Assembly: GCA_002505765.1 (NCBI GenBank) | Contig: DAVZ01000036.1 | Coordinates: 1 to 46,161 of the forward strand | From: Methanobacterium sp. UBA176 | Lineage (GTDB): Archaea > Methanobacteriota > Methanobacteria > Methanobacteriales > Methanobacteriaceae | DNA length: 46,161 nt | Direction: 5' to 3' | Part shown: positions 18,140-26,344 of the stretch, piece by piece | How the letters are laid out: every line of letters starts with the position of its first letter | Numbering within the stretch: the stretch's first letter is position 1 | Notes under the pieces: model-generated | Database searches by the model: none | What the model saw: only the letters and a program-made list of their open reading frames with translations | What the model was told of the DNA's origin: nothing | Program-made: the position numbers and the translations under genes

Positions 18140-18466
18140 ATGCTAATATTAACCACACCAACTATTGAAGGGAAAAAAATAGATGAATATCTTGGTTTAG
18201 TAACTGGAGACTCCCTTTTAGGGGCAAACATGTATAAAGATATGTTTTCAGGAGTAAGAGATGTGGTAGGTGGAAGAACATCTAAATATGAAGAAGAACT
18301 TACCAATGCCAGAAAATTAGCCTTACAGAGTATGCAGGAAAAAGCCGAGAAAAAAGGTGCTAATGCAATCATCGGAACTCGTGTTGCCTACCATAACCTG
18401 GGAGGGACTATGGGAAACACTATAATGGTCACAGTCTCTGGAACCGCAGTTATCTTCCAGGAATAA
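18140..18466 (+). CDS. UPF0145 (YbjQ-like) protein
   Basis: The 108-residue soluble protein fits the UPF0145/YbjQ family, which forms small oligomeric beta-rich assemblies of uncertain function. Visible family segments are YLGLVTGDSLLGANMYKDMF, the helix EEELTNARKLALQSMQEKA, GANAIIGTRVAYHNLG and the ending VTVSGTAVIF. AAGGAAGG lies 7 nt before the ATG. The next gene, 30 bp downstream, contains a second copy of the same domain within a membrane protein, so the two are probably co-expressed and could assemble together. The region upstream (17895-18139) holds an AT-rich promoter with a TTTATAT-like TATA near 18084. Confidence 0.85.
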   Translation: MLILTTPTIEGKKIDEYLGLVTGDSLLGANMYKDMFSGVRDVVGGRTSKYEEELTNARKLALQSMQEKAEKKGANAIIGTRVAYHNLGGTMGNTIMVTVSGTAVIFQE

Positions 18467-18496
18467 TTAAATGTAGCCTTAATTTAGAGGAATATT

Positions 18497-19831
18497 ATGG
18501 TTGCTTATAGGAAAAATTTTATTATTGAAAAACGTTGGGCAATTGTTGCCATACTTACAGGGGTTTTTTTGGGTTTCGGTTCTGCTCTTATTTGTGTAGC
18601 ATGGCATTTAGTTATTTTTGGATTCAACATCATGTATATAGTGTCCCCATTACTTGCAGGGTTTGCTGAAACCTTTATATCTCGCAGGGAATATGGTAAA
18701 AGTACAGGTGCTATTAGTGCCCTTTTAACATTTATAATAATCAATGGTTATGGCTGGTTCGCTCCAGGGTGGATTTTCCCTAAAGAACCTGTTACATTAA
18801 GTTTAATTACTATAATTGCCATAATACTCACTCTTCAAGCTGCATTCCCAACATTAATTAATTATATTCTTTTTGTTGTTGGTGTGGGTATATTCAGAAA
18901 GTTTATAGAATCCCTGATATTTCTTCCTTCCAGAATCCGGGGAAGAACACTTGAAGTTGAGGGAAAAAAAGAAGATAAAAAACCATCTGCCGATGAAATT
19001 TTCCTTGATGAATTAACCGTACCTATACTATCAGTTCCACGATTAGAAGAAGGAAAAACAGAAAAATATGTTGGTCTGGTTGCCGGTGAAGCTGTAGCAA
19101 AAGAAAAAGAGACTGAAGGAAGAGTTTCTAAGCTTACGAAGATCATTGAGCCCACTTTACTGAATGACTTTTATTTGGGGGAAGCAAGGAAGAAGGCTAT
19201 ATTTCAAATGATGGATGAAGCTAAATCTATTGGAGCTAATACTGTAATAGATGTTTTAATTGATTATGTTTCTATGGGTGGGTTACAGGGCAGTGTATTA
19301 ATTGTAACTGCCACCGGAACTGCAGTTATAGTCGAGGATGAAGCCAGCAATTTTTATGAGAATTCATCTAAAAAAGTTCCTGAATCACAATTGAATAATA
19401 AGAATGCTTCTAAAGCCGATATTTCGACAAATAATAAGGAAAACGATGTTTCAAGAGTCATTGGAAAGACTTCTGGGGATAGAGAAAGTATTTCCGGAAT
19501 GAACAAAAAGATAAATGTTTCCAGTATTATTAATAGAATACGAATTTCTGGTCAAATTATCGGAAAAGAAGTTGTAGACAGCTCTGCAACAGTAATTGGT
19601 AAAGTAAAAGATGCAGAATTAAATTTGGACAATAATGAAATTGAAGAAATTATAGTAGGTAAAGGCAGCGCCTTTGAAAATTTAGGTTTATCTAAAGAAA
19701 AAATAAATGTTCCTTTTGATACAGTTGAGCAAATTGGAGATAGAATACTAATTAAAAAAATATCTACAGATATTGACAGTAATGATTATTACAGCTATAT
19801 TGAAAGCAAAATAAGGAACATCAAAATTTAA
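18497..19831 (+). CDS. Membrane-anchored UPF0145 protein with C-terminal PRC-barrel domain
   Basis: Three parts are visible in 444 residues. Residues about 12-140 contain four to five hydrophobic segments. Residues about 170-285 repeat the UPF0145 pattern of the preceding gene (KYVGLVAGEAV, EARKKAIFQMMDEAKSIGAN, VLIVTATGTAVIV). After a Ser/Asn/Lys-rich linker, residues about 347-425 look like a PRC-barrel (SGQIIGKEVVDSSATVIGKV, EIEEIIVGKG, NVPFDTVEQIGDRILIK). PRC-barrels occur in archaeal CdpB cell-division proteins, in photosynthetic reaction centres and in RNA-processing proteins. The combination suggests a membrane scaffold, but no function can be assigned. It probably shares a transcript with the free UPF0145 gene 30 bp upstream. 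Confidence 0.8.
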   Translation: MVAYRKNFIIEKRWAIVAILTGVFLGFGSALICVAWHLVIFGFNIMYIVSPLLAGFAETFISRREYGKSTGAISALLTFIIINGYGWFAPGWIFPKEPVTLSLITIIAIILTLQAAFPTLINYILFVVGVGIFRKFIESLIFLPSRIRGRTLEVEGKKEDKKPSADEIFLDELTVPILSVPRLEEGKTEKYVGLVAGEAVAKEKETEGRVSKLTKIIEPTLLNDFYLGEARKKAIFQMMDEAKSIGANTVIDVLIDYVSMGGLQGSVLIVTATGTAVIVEDEASNFYENSSKKVPESQLNNKNASKADISTNNKENDVSRVIGKTSGDRESISGMNKKINVSSIINRIRISGQIIGKEVVDSSATVIGKVKDAELNLDNNEIEEIIVGKGSAFENLGLSKEKINVPFDTVEQIGDRILIKKISTDIDSNDYYSYIESKIRNIKI

Positions 19832-19949
19832 TATAGTTTAATTTATTTAATTCCTGTTTTTAACCAATAATAAGCAATTTAAAATGAACTTTAAACCATT
19901 AAAAATATATAATAATAAAATTTAGGTTAATAAAATCATTGGTGAATAA

Positions 19950-20996
19950 ATGAAAGCATTATTCATGGTTACAGGCAGAGGAATTGGGGGGGACGCTGCA
20001 GTAGCGCTTAATATAGCTAATACATTATCTAAATACAATTTTCAATGTGAATTCGCTCTTAATCATGGCTCAATAGGATCATTATTCCAGAAAAATGGGA
20101 TCAATTGGCATGAAACAAGCATTCCTCAAGCAGGAGGACATGCAGCCACAAAGACAAAACTGGCAAAAGGAGGATTTAAAACAATTAAGGCAATTTATGA
20201 GGCTGTTAAATTGTTTAGAAGGGTGAAACCAGATGTTGTTGTGGGTTCAGTAGGCGGCGGAGCAATTGTTGGATGTACAGCGGCAAAAATGGCAAGAATT
20301 CCTTCTGTAGGAATATCAGCAACTCCCTCTGACTCCAGGGTGGCTAAAATCTCTACTACAGTTGCACTACCTGAATCTCCTTTATTTAAATCTAAAACGT
20401 ATAATAAAAAAGTATACAAATCTTATATGCCCATAAATCCCGATATTATTGGGGGGAATAGAGAAAAAGCACTTAAAATGATGCCAGAAGAATTTATTCC
20501 AGACCTACCAACGATTTTATTATCATCAGGTTCGACTCTTTTTGAAAAAATGGCCCTTGCCGCTTCAAAACTTCGAGATAGTGGAATAAAAGCAAATATA
20601 GTGATTATAGGTCATCCGCTTGATGAAAAATATCGTAAATTCCTTGAAACTCCTGGAATTTTATATTTAGGTTATATAGATTGGGTAAGTGACCTGTTTA
20701 AACTGGCCGATTTTGTTATAATTACAGACGATGGAGTAATGCTTCACGAAGCTTTAGCGTGTAATCTACCTATTATTACACTTTTAAGGGTAAAATATGG
20801 CCGTTATCATGATATGGGCAGAGTTTTTAAAGGTGCCATGGTTGAAAGCGATTTAGATGACCTGGACAAAATAGCAAATGAATTTTTAAAAAACATTGAT
20901 GAAAAAAGGGATAAAGCATTCTATTATGGAAAGGAAGTTCTGAAAGCAGCCGATAAAATTGCAAAGATAATCGTTGAAGAGGCGGGTAAAAATTAG
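19950..20996 (+). CDS. MurG-like (GT28-type) glycosyltransferase
   Basis: The 348-residue protein has a two-domain GT-B layout: an N-terminal acceptor half beginning MKALFMVTGRGIGGDAAVAL with VKPDVVVGSVGGGAIVG (about 91-107), and a C-terminal half with TILLSSGSTLFEKMALAASK, YLGYIDWVSDLFKLADFVI and DDGVMLHEALACNLPIITL. The last segment corresponds to the nucleotide-sugar-binding Gly/Glu region of MurG and UDP-GlcNAc epimerase-like enzymes. In a pseudomurein-building archaeon it is a candidate for adding the second sugar of the wall lipid intermediate, downstream of the MraY-like step at 14058-14954. That link is inference. Other GT28-like roles, such as glycolipid synthesis, remain possible. 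It converges on the oxidoreductase at 21010 with a 13-bp gap. Confidence 0.78.
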   Translation: MKALFMVTGRGIGGDAAVALNIANTLSKYNFQCEFALNHGSIGSLFQKNGINWHETSIPQAGGHAATKTKLAKGGFKTIKAIYEAVKLFRRVKPDVVVGSVGGGAIVGCTAAKMARIPSVGISATPSDSRVAKISTTVALPESPLFKSKTYNKKVYKSYMPINPDIIGGNREKALKMMPEEFIPDLPTILLSSGSTLFEKMALAASKLRDSGIKANIVIIGHPLDEKYRKFLETPGILYLGYIDWVSDLFKLADFVIITDDGVMLHEALACNLPIITLLRVKYGRYHDMGRVFKGAMVESDLDDLDKIANEFLKNIDEKRDKAFYYGKEVLKAADKIAKIIVEEAGKN

Positions 20997-21009
20997 GTTT
21001 CATAGATTA

Positions 21010-22299
21010 TTACTCAAATCTAGCAAAAAACCTCATCAATTTGTATATGGCGTCTGTTGAAGGATGCACTTCCATAAAATCATCGAAATCATCTATGGTT
21101 TGTCCTTCTTTTAATAATTTAGACATATAGGCCATGCTTGTACGGGATGATGGTGAAATTGAAAATATCTTATTAACTCCACGTTCCTTGTTTACATTGA
21201 GCTTTGTAAGGCCTGTCATCCCATCAAGAGCTCTCCAAAATGAACCGGGGCCTGCAGATCCCGGAACATATCCCTCCACTCCTTCATCCTTATTTTTTGA
21301 ATCTAAAAACGCCACATCATAATATAGATTAATTGCATAAGGGATAAGGCTGTAATCCATCTCCGCGTAAATTCCGCAGGCATTTCTGGCGGCAATTATC
21401 CCTTCAGCCCTTGAAATAGGGGTGTTTCCAGTCATTCGGGCAACATCTCCAGCTGCATAGATGTTTTCATGACTTGTCAGCATTCTTTTATCCACGATAA
21501 TGTGGCCTCTTTCGTTAATCTTTACAATATCGTCAGCTATCTCCGAATTAGGTATTAATCCAGTTGCAAATAGAGTCATACCCTCCATTTCCCCCTTTTC
21601 TGTTATAATACGGTCTTCATATATCCTTTTTATGTGAACATTTTCATGAATAAACACATCTGTTAAAAGATTATCAACCACGTATTTTTTGATATCCTCA
21701 TCAAGCATTCCTAAAAATACGTTTCTACAAAAAATATTAACTTTTACTCCCATGGTGGAAAAGATATTGGCAAATTCAGCAGAAACAACACCGCTTCCTA
21801 TTATATTCATCTTATCTGGAAGTTCTTTCAAGTTTAATATATCTCTATAGGTTATAGCATTTTCTGCACCTTCAATATCAGGAATAAGGGGCCTTGCACC
21901 TGTAGCTATAATTAATTTATCATAATTAAATTCTTCACCATTTACAGTAACCAGTTCATTTTTAAGTTCTGCTCTACCCATTATTACTTCTGCTCCAGCA
22001 TCCCTGGTCTCAGATTCAAGAATATGGCTGATTTTAGCCACTGTATTTTTAACACCTTCAATAACTTTAGGGAATGAAACTTCATGGGCATTATCAACTA
22101 TTCCAAGTTTTTGAAAGTTCTTTGAATCAAGGATGAATTTTGAAACATCATTTAATCCACAAACAACCATACAACCTTCATGAAGGCATGTACCGCCCAT
22201 TTTATTGTCTTCAATGACAGTTGCATTTTCTCCAAGGCCCGATGCTTCAATGGCCGCAGTTCTGCCTGCAGGTCCCCCGCCGATAATCACAATATCCAT
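21010..22299 (-). CDS. Pyridine nucleotide-disulfide oxidoreductase, lipoamide-dehydrogenase-like
   Basis: The 429-residue flavoprotein opens with the FAD motif VIIGGGPAGRTAA and a redox-active pair in GGTCLHEGCMV (C-x4-C), as in dihydrolipoamide dehydrogenase and mercuric reductase. A second glycine motif, IIGSGVVSAEFA (about 167-178), binds NAD(P)H, and IYAAGDVA completes the FAD site. The C-terminal dimer domain ends with EVHPSTDAIYKLM, where classical enzymes have the catalytic His-Pro-Thr...Glu. Here Asp replaces the usual Glu, so the catalytic dyad may differ. Substrate is uncertain. No lipoate-dependent complex genes are nearby. RBS GGAGG is present. hypC lies divergently upstream. Confidence 0.85.
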   Translation of the reverse strand: MDIVIIGGGPAGRTAAIEASGLGENATVIEDNKMGGTCLHEGCMVVCGLNDVSKFILDSKNFQKLGIVDNAHEVSFPKVIEGVKNTVAKISHILESETRDAGAEVIMGRAELKNELVTVNGEEFNYDKLIIATGARPLIPDIEGAENAITYRDILNLKELPDKMNIIGSGVVSAEFANIFSTMGVKVNIFCRNVFLGMLDEDIKKYVVDNLLTDVFIHENVHIKRIYEDRIITEKGEMEGMTLFATGLIPNSEIADDIVKINERGHIIVDKRMLTSHENIYAAGDVARMTGNTPISRAEGIIAARNACGIYAEMDYSLIPYAINLYYDVAFLDSKNKDEGVEGYVPGSAGPGSFWRALDGMTGLTKLNVNKERGVNKIFSISPSSRTSMAYMSKLLKEGQTIDDFDDFMEVHPSTDAIYKLMRFFARFE

Positions 22300-22429
22300 A
22301 AAACTCCTCCATCACATATTTATATGGTAGAACTACATATTAAAATAATTCTTTAAAAAATGATAAAAATTAAGACTTTTTATTAGATGCTTATAATTTA
22401 TTGATAAAAACTATAAAGAGGAGATTTTA

Positions 22430-22663
22430 ATGTGTATCGCAGCACCAGCACAGATCATAGAAATTAACGATAATGTAGCAGTTGTTGACTTTGGCGGAGT
22501 AAGACAGAGTGCTAAACTGGATTTAGTTGAGGACGTTGAAGTAGGAAGGTATGTTTTAGTCCATTCAGGATATGCTATAGAAGTTTTAAGTGATCAAGAA
22601 GCTAAAGAATCATTAGAAGCTTGGGAAGAACTCTTAAAAACACTAGATGAAGAAGAAAATTAA
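22430..22663 (+). CDS. hypC: Hydrogenase maturation chaperone HypC/HupF
   Basis: The 77-residue chaperone carries the Fe(CN)2CO group with HypD and hands it to the large subunit of [NiFe] hydrogenases. The N-terminal MCIAAPAQI has the essential Cys2 and the C-x-x-x-P motif of the family, followed by a small beta-barrel (AVVDFGGVRQSAKLDLVEDVEVG, here residues 18-40) and YVLVHSGYAIEVL. GAGGAGA lies about 8 nt before the ATG. The gene stands alone, with no other hyp gene in the window, as is usual where maturation genes are scattered in methanogen genomes. It would serve the F420-reducing, heterodisulfide-linked and Ech/Eha-type hydrogenases expected in this organism. Confidence 0.93.
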   Translation: MCIAAPAQIIEINDNVAVVDFGGVRQSAKLDLVEDVEVGRYVLVHSGYAIEVLSDQEAKESLEAWEELLKTLDEEEN

Positions 22664-23012
22664 TTTTTTAACTTATTTTATTAATTATACCAGATTCTAC
22701 TTTTTAATAATTTTTTAACTTACTAACTTCAAAATAATTATAATATCACTGTATTTAGATAAAATATACACAAATTTAAATATTTAAATGATTTTAATGC
22801 TTAAAAAATTATTATTTTCATTTTAATTATTTTTTTTATCATAATTGAATTTTAAAATATTATATTAAGACTTTGATTTTGATTAACATAAGTAAAATAT
22901 CTTTATTGTTTTATTAAGTTTTTAATATCATTATGTTACTTATTTATTAATCATAAAAAAGTTATATTATAAATATTATATTCAAAATGTAGGAATTAAG
23001 GTAGATGAGTTC
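22664..23012. other. AT-rich intergenic region with no gene visible
   Basis: This 349-bp stretch is extremely AT-rich and has stops in all frames. No hairpin array, RNA gene or coding remnant was seen. It presumably contains the terminator of hypC (T-rich runs near 22668-22720) and the promoter of the histidine kinase (TATA-like sequence near 22965-22980). Confidence 0.6.
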
Positions 23013-25091
23013 ATGATATCTTTAATTGATAAAAAAAAGATCATGTCATATGGAACAATTGTGTTATTCTTTTCCATTATTTTATTCTTATATATTACTT
23101 TTTTATTTCAGGGTGTTCCCCATTACAACAATATTATTGGTAACATCTGCTTTTTTACATTAAATTTAATTGTAGTAATCACTCTGTTTTATGTAGCAAA
23201 AAAATCTTCTAAATACGGAAAAAACGCCTTTAGAGGCTGGTTTTTAATAGCTCTGTCCCAAATAGCCACATTACTGGGTAACATTTTATGGATAGTTCTA
23301 TCTATCAGATATAATCAATTTCCATATCCATCTGTAGCTGACATCTTTTATCTGCTTTATTATCCTCTCCTTATAGCCGGAATTCTGTATTTGCCAGTTA
23401 CTCAAACTAAAGAGTTCAAAAAATATCAAATACTTATTGATACAGGAATTTTAATGATATCAGCAACTATGGTGCTATGGGTAATTCTTATACACCCTAT
23501 ACTGGAGAACCAGAAAGAAAACACCATTGTTATTGTAACATCCCTATCATATGTACTTCTTGATATTTTTATGCTGGTTACCTTATTCTATTTATTATTT
23601 AACTGGTTTGGACGGGTAAAAAAAATTCCAATGCTTTTATTATCTATGAGTGCTGCAACCCTGGTGGTGACCAACGTTATTTTTACATATCAATCTTTAT
23701 ATGGAATTGATATTATAGGAGGATTTCTGGATATTGGATGGCTTCTTTCATACATTCTGACTGCTCTTGCAGGTATATCATATATAAATGATCATAAATA
23801 CAAATTTAACGTACAGTATAAATTTTCGGCTCTTAAATTTAACTGGAGCTCTTATCTACCATTATTATGGTTATTATTTGTGTATATTTTATTATTTTGT
23901 ATCTATATACATCCTGGAGATATCAATATATTGGTCTTAGGCGTAGCTATTATAATAACAATGATATTTACGCGCCAAATACTTGCTTTAATGGAAAGTA
24001 ACCGTATTAAAGAGCTATTAAAAACTAATCAAGAAATACTAACAAAAAGGGAAAGGCATTTAAGCTTAATAACCGACAACATGATGGATTTAATATCAAG
24101 AACTGATCCTAACGGAATATATCAATATATTAGCCCATCAGCCAAAAAAATTTTGGGTTATAACCCTGAAAATTTGTTAGGCCAGAATGTTTTTGATTTT
24201 GTGCATCCTGAAGACCAAGAAAATTTTAAATCTTCACTCTTAAGCTCCATAGAAAATGGTCATCTAAATGAGACAGAGTTTCGTTATAAAAAATCTTCTG
24301 GAGATTATATCTGGCTTGAAACTGTAGGTACCCCTATTTTTGACCATGAAAATACTCACAAAGGATTTATACGTAGTAGCAGGAACATAGATTACCGTAA
24401 ACATGCAGAAAAGCAAATAAAAAACTCTCTTGAAGAAAAAGAAGTGTTATTAAAGGAGATTCATCATCGTGTGAAAAATAACATGCAAGTAATTTCCAGT
24501 CTATTGAGTCTTCAATCTAGAAGCATTAAAAACGAAGAAGAAATAGAAATATTAAGAGAAAGTCAGAACCGGGTAAAATCTATGGCCATGATTCATGAAA
24601 GTCTCTACAGAACACATAATCTGGCCAGGATCAATTTTAAAGAGTACATTAAAGGTCTAATATCAGGACTCTTTAGATCTTATGGGGTTAACCAGAGCAC
24701 AATTAAATTGGAATTGAATTTAAAGGATGTTTTACTGGATATAGATATTGCAATTCCCTGCGGTTTGATATTAAATGAACTGATAAGTAATTCATTAAAA
24801 CACGCCTTTCCGGCAAACTATGTTCGCAGACAAGCAAATGGTACATTTGCCAGTCCAGAAGGGATGAAAGGAAAAATAAAAGTTTCACTACTTCTAAAAA
24901 ATGAAAGTATTTTAAAAATGATAGTATTTGATAATGGTATTGGATTTCCAGATAATATTGATTTTAGAAATACAGATTCATTAGGATTAAAATTGGTTAA
25001 TACCCTAATAAACCAGTTAGATGGTACAATAGAGCTTGAAAAGAGTAATGGAACAAAATTTATAATAGAATTTAAGAAAAATAAATATTAG
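23013..25091 (+). CDS. Membrane-bound PAS-domain histidine kinase (HisKA_2 type)
   Basis: The 692-residue sensor kinase starts with about nine to ten hydrophobic segments (residues about 13-320) forming an integral membrane input domain that I cannot assign to a named family. A PAS domain follows (about 348-455, LITDNMMDLISRTDPNGIY, NVFDFVHPEDQENF, FIRSSRNIDYRKHAEKQI). The phosphoacceptor helix is EIHHRVKNNMQVISSLLSL (His about residue 487), the HisKA_2 pattern. The ATPase domain has LILNELISNSLKHAF and DNGIGFPDN, then SLGLKLVNTL. Between SLKHAF and the next strand is an in-frame 16-residue insert that contains a DNA palindrome (24813-24860). The stand-alone receiver at 26345 is a plausible partner. 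Output is unknown. Confidence 0.88.
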   Translation: MISLIDKKKIMSYGTIVLFFSIILFLYITFLFQGVPHYNNIIGNICFFTLNLIVVITLFYVAKKSSKYGKNAFRGWFLIALSQIATLLGNILWIVLSIRYNQFPYPSVADIFYLLYYPLLIAGILYLPVTQTKEFKKYQILIDTGILMISATMVLWVILIHPILENQKENTIVIVTSLSYVLLDIFMLVTLFYLLFNWFGRVKKIPMLLLSMSAATLVVTNVIFTYQSLYGIDIIGGFLDIGWLLSYILTALAGISYINDHKYKFNVQYKFSALKFNWSSYLPLLWLLFVYILLFCIYIHPGDINILVLGVAIIITMIFTRQILALMESNRIKELLKTNQEILTKRERHLSLITDNMMDLISRTDPNGIYQYISPSAKKILGYNPENLLGQNVFDFVHPEDQENFKSSLLSSIENGHLNETEFRYKKSSGDYIWLETVGTPIFDHENTHKGFIRSSRNIDYRKHAEKQIKNSLEEKEVLLKEIHHRVKNNMQVISSLLSLQSRSIKNEEEIEILRESQNRVKSMAMIHESLYRTHNLARINFKEYIKGLISGLFRSYGVNQSTIKLELNLKDVLLDIDIAIPCGLILNELISNSLKHAFPANYVRRQANGTFASPEGMKGKIKVSLLLKNESILKMIVFDNGIGFPDNIDFRNTDSLGLKLVNTLINQLDGTIELEKSNGTKFIIEFKKNKY
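24813..24860. repeat. In-frame palindromic insert within the histidine kinase gene
   Basis: Forty-eight bases encode ANYVRRQANGTFASPE between SLKHAFP and GMKGKIKVS, where related kinases usually have only a short turn (for example FPDGRKG). The insert contains the perfect hairpin GCAAATG-GTA-CATTTGC (24834-24850) and a wider GGCAAA...TTTGCC pair (24812-24817 with 24846-24851). Its length is a multiple of three and keeps the frame. It lies in the region of the flexible ATP lid, where an insert could be tolerated. It does not carry the linkers of the 25-43 kb hairpin arrays, so it may be a separate palindrome class. Confidence 0.45.
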
Positions 25092-25110
25092 AATAATTAT
25101 TTTAAGAAAT

Positions 25111-25224
25111 TTAAGTTTCCGCATTTCTATTTACTACAAATGTAAGTCCAGAAACCACTATGAAGCCTATTATTATTATCAATAAAATTAATGTAGTTGA
25201 ATCCATACCTATACCTTTTTTCAT
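25111..25224 (-). CDS. Possible very small single-span membrane protein
   Basis: The reverse strand reads MKKGIGMDSTTLILLIIIIG, then FIVVSGLTFVVNRNAET and a stop, 37 residues. It has one long hydrophobic helix between short polar ends. Translation may instead begin at Met7 (25206), which has GGTATAGGT just upstream. It lies in the gap after the histidine kinase gene, on the opposite strand. No family is recognised. The composition and clean topology favour a real small protein, but nothing else supports it. Confidence 0.4.
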   Translation of the reverse strand: MKKGIGMDSTTLILLIIIIGFIVVSGLTFVVNRNAET

Positions 25225-25294
25225 TGAATAATTAATTTATTTAAAACTTTTTTAAATTATATTTTCAACACTTATAAATTTAATCATTTTTTTT

Positions 25295-25537
25295 GGCTTT
25301 GTAGAAATCCTCAAACACAAAGCCCTTGGAAAAACGAAGTATTTCAGGGCCACGTAACATATTTTCGTAGGGTCTTCAAAATCTTTGATTTTTGGGCTTA
25401 TTGTTGATGAACATCGAAGCCCAAGGGTTTCAAAAGTCATTAAAATTTTGGGAATATCTCGATGCATTTTTGCAAACTAATGATACCCATACACAGAATT
25501 TATAATTTTTTCAGGGATACCCAGAACATTCAAGTTC
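25295..25537. repeat. Hairpin-array repeat, copy D (degraded)
   Basis: Several short inverted repeats are strung together: GGCTTTG/CAAAGCC (25295-25301 with 25318-25324), an outer CCCTTGG/CCAAGGG pair (25323-25329 with 25421-25427), CAAAATC-TTT-GATTTTTG (25377-25394), GGGCTT/AAGCCC (25394-25399 with 25417-25422) enclosing GATG-AA-CATC (25406-25415), CAAAA/TTTTG around 25431-25450, and GAAC/GTTC around 25525-25537. It contains CCTCAAACAC (25309-25318), the opening sequence of copies A and B, and the GAAC hairpin resembles one in copy A. The fixed linkers are mostly lost, so it looks like an old copy. It ends about 25 bp from the trpY stop codon, and no gene is visible inside. Confidence 0.6.
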
Positions 25538-25561
25538 GAGGTTTTACACATAGCCCATTTT

Positions 25562-26065
25562 TTAATAAATTGAAACCCGTTTTACCCCTTCAATCTTTAA
25601 AAATTCATTTATCATGTTTCCTTCCACTTGTTTTTCAGTTATAATGGTAAGACGGGGGTTCTCTTCGAATTCAGGGTCTCCTGCATGAACCTGTCTTATA
25701 CTTATATTTTCATTAGATATTAATTCTGTGGCTTTAGCAATTATTCCAGGATTTTCGGCATTAGCTTCTATTTCAACAACCCCAAAGCCCAGATCCTTTG
25801 CTACATTTTTAACCAGTGGCCCTGCTGGAACTATATTGGAAAATATCTTTGCAAGTTGTTCATCGGATAAAATTATATCCACCGTAGTTTTGATACTTCT
25901 CCTATCTACATTTACCGCTCTAGCAATTGCTAAATCACTTATCTCAATATCACCACAATATATTTTACGATTTTCATCTACACATAGTCCATATTCCACT
26001 ATTTTCCTTGCAACGCTCATACGGGCCGGAAATTTTTCAAATTTGTGTTTTACTTTCTCCCACAT
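25562..26065 (-). CDS. trpY: HTH/ACT-type regulator, probable tryptophan repressor TrpY
   Basis: Residues about 1-75 look like a winged-helix DNA-binding part (KFPARMSVARKIVEYGLCV, SDLAIARAVNVDRRSIKTTV). Residues about 95-167 form an ACT-like domain (GFGVVEIEANAENPGIIAKA, ISNENISIRQVHAGD, RLTIITEKQVEG). The protein has 167 residues. TrpY of Methanothermobacter thermautotrophicus is transcribed divergently from trpEGCFBAD, binds TGTACA boxes and represses with tryptophan. A published G149R change blocks repressor assembly there, and position 149 here is also glycine. A TGTACA lies 20 bp before this start codon and others lie before trpE. Unlike the simple divergent arrangement, a response-regulator gene sits between this gene and trpE. 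The name is inference from these combined facts, and it could be another ACT regulator of amino-acid metabolism. Confidence 0.7.
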   Translation of the reverse strand: MWEKVKHKFEKFPARMSVARKIVEYGLCVDENRKIYCGDIEISDLAIARAVNVDRRSIKTTVDIILSDEQLAKIFSNIVPAGPLVKNVAKDLGFGVVEIEANAENPGIIAKATELISNENISIRQVHAGDPEFEENPRLTIITEKQVEGNMINEFLKIEGVKRVSIY

Positions 26066-26084
26066 ATAAAAATTCCCCTTTGAA

Positions 26085-26090
26085 TGTACA
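26085..26090. promoter_or_regulatory. TRP-box-like TGTACA before trpY
   Basis: A perfect palindromic TGTACA lies 20 bp upstream of the trpY ATG and about 40 bp downstream of a TATA-like GTTATATATTAAC (26127-26139, read on the minus strand as GTTAATATATAAC). This position, around or after the transcription start, fits autorepression by TrpY, which is known in Methanothermobacter. Confidence 0.5.
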
Positions 26091-26152
26091 GATATGTGCT
26101 TAGCAATGATAGATATGTTTCATTTAGTTATATATTAACATTACAGGACATA

Positions 26153-26254
26153 TTATACTATACTTAATACCTTTAAGAATTAAGCAAATATTTATACTAT
26201 ACTTAATCTTTTAAGAATTAAGCAAATATTAACCAAAAATATTAAGTACTTAAT
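26153..26254. promoter_or_regulatory. Reiterated ACTTAAT/ATTAAG operator-like sites, including a 39-bp tandem repeat
   Basis: Two near-identical 39-bp units start at 26153 and 26192. Each holds ACTTAAT (26162-26168, 26201-26207) facing ATTAAG (26179-26184, 26217-26222). A third pair is the perfect 14-bp palindrome ATTAAGTACTTAAT (26241-26254), which ends 6 bp before TATATATAA (26261-26269), the likely TATA box of the response regulator gene. The layout suggests three binding sites for one dimeric regulator acting on the divergent trpY/response-regulator promoters. The sites differ from TGTACA, so a factor other than TrpY is implied. Confidence 0.55.
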
Positions 26255-26344
26255 ATCAAATATATATAACCAAATCATATAGATAATACATCTGAGCTAT
26301 CATTATTTCCACTTTAATTATACGAATTAAATAGGATGTAAAAA

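Noticed and set aside
25252..25467. A 71-residue minus-strand open frame between the kinase and trpY
   Set aside because: It coincides with hairpin-array copy D and shows no protein-like features.
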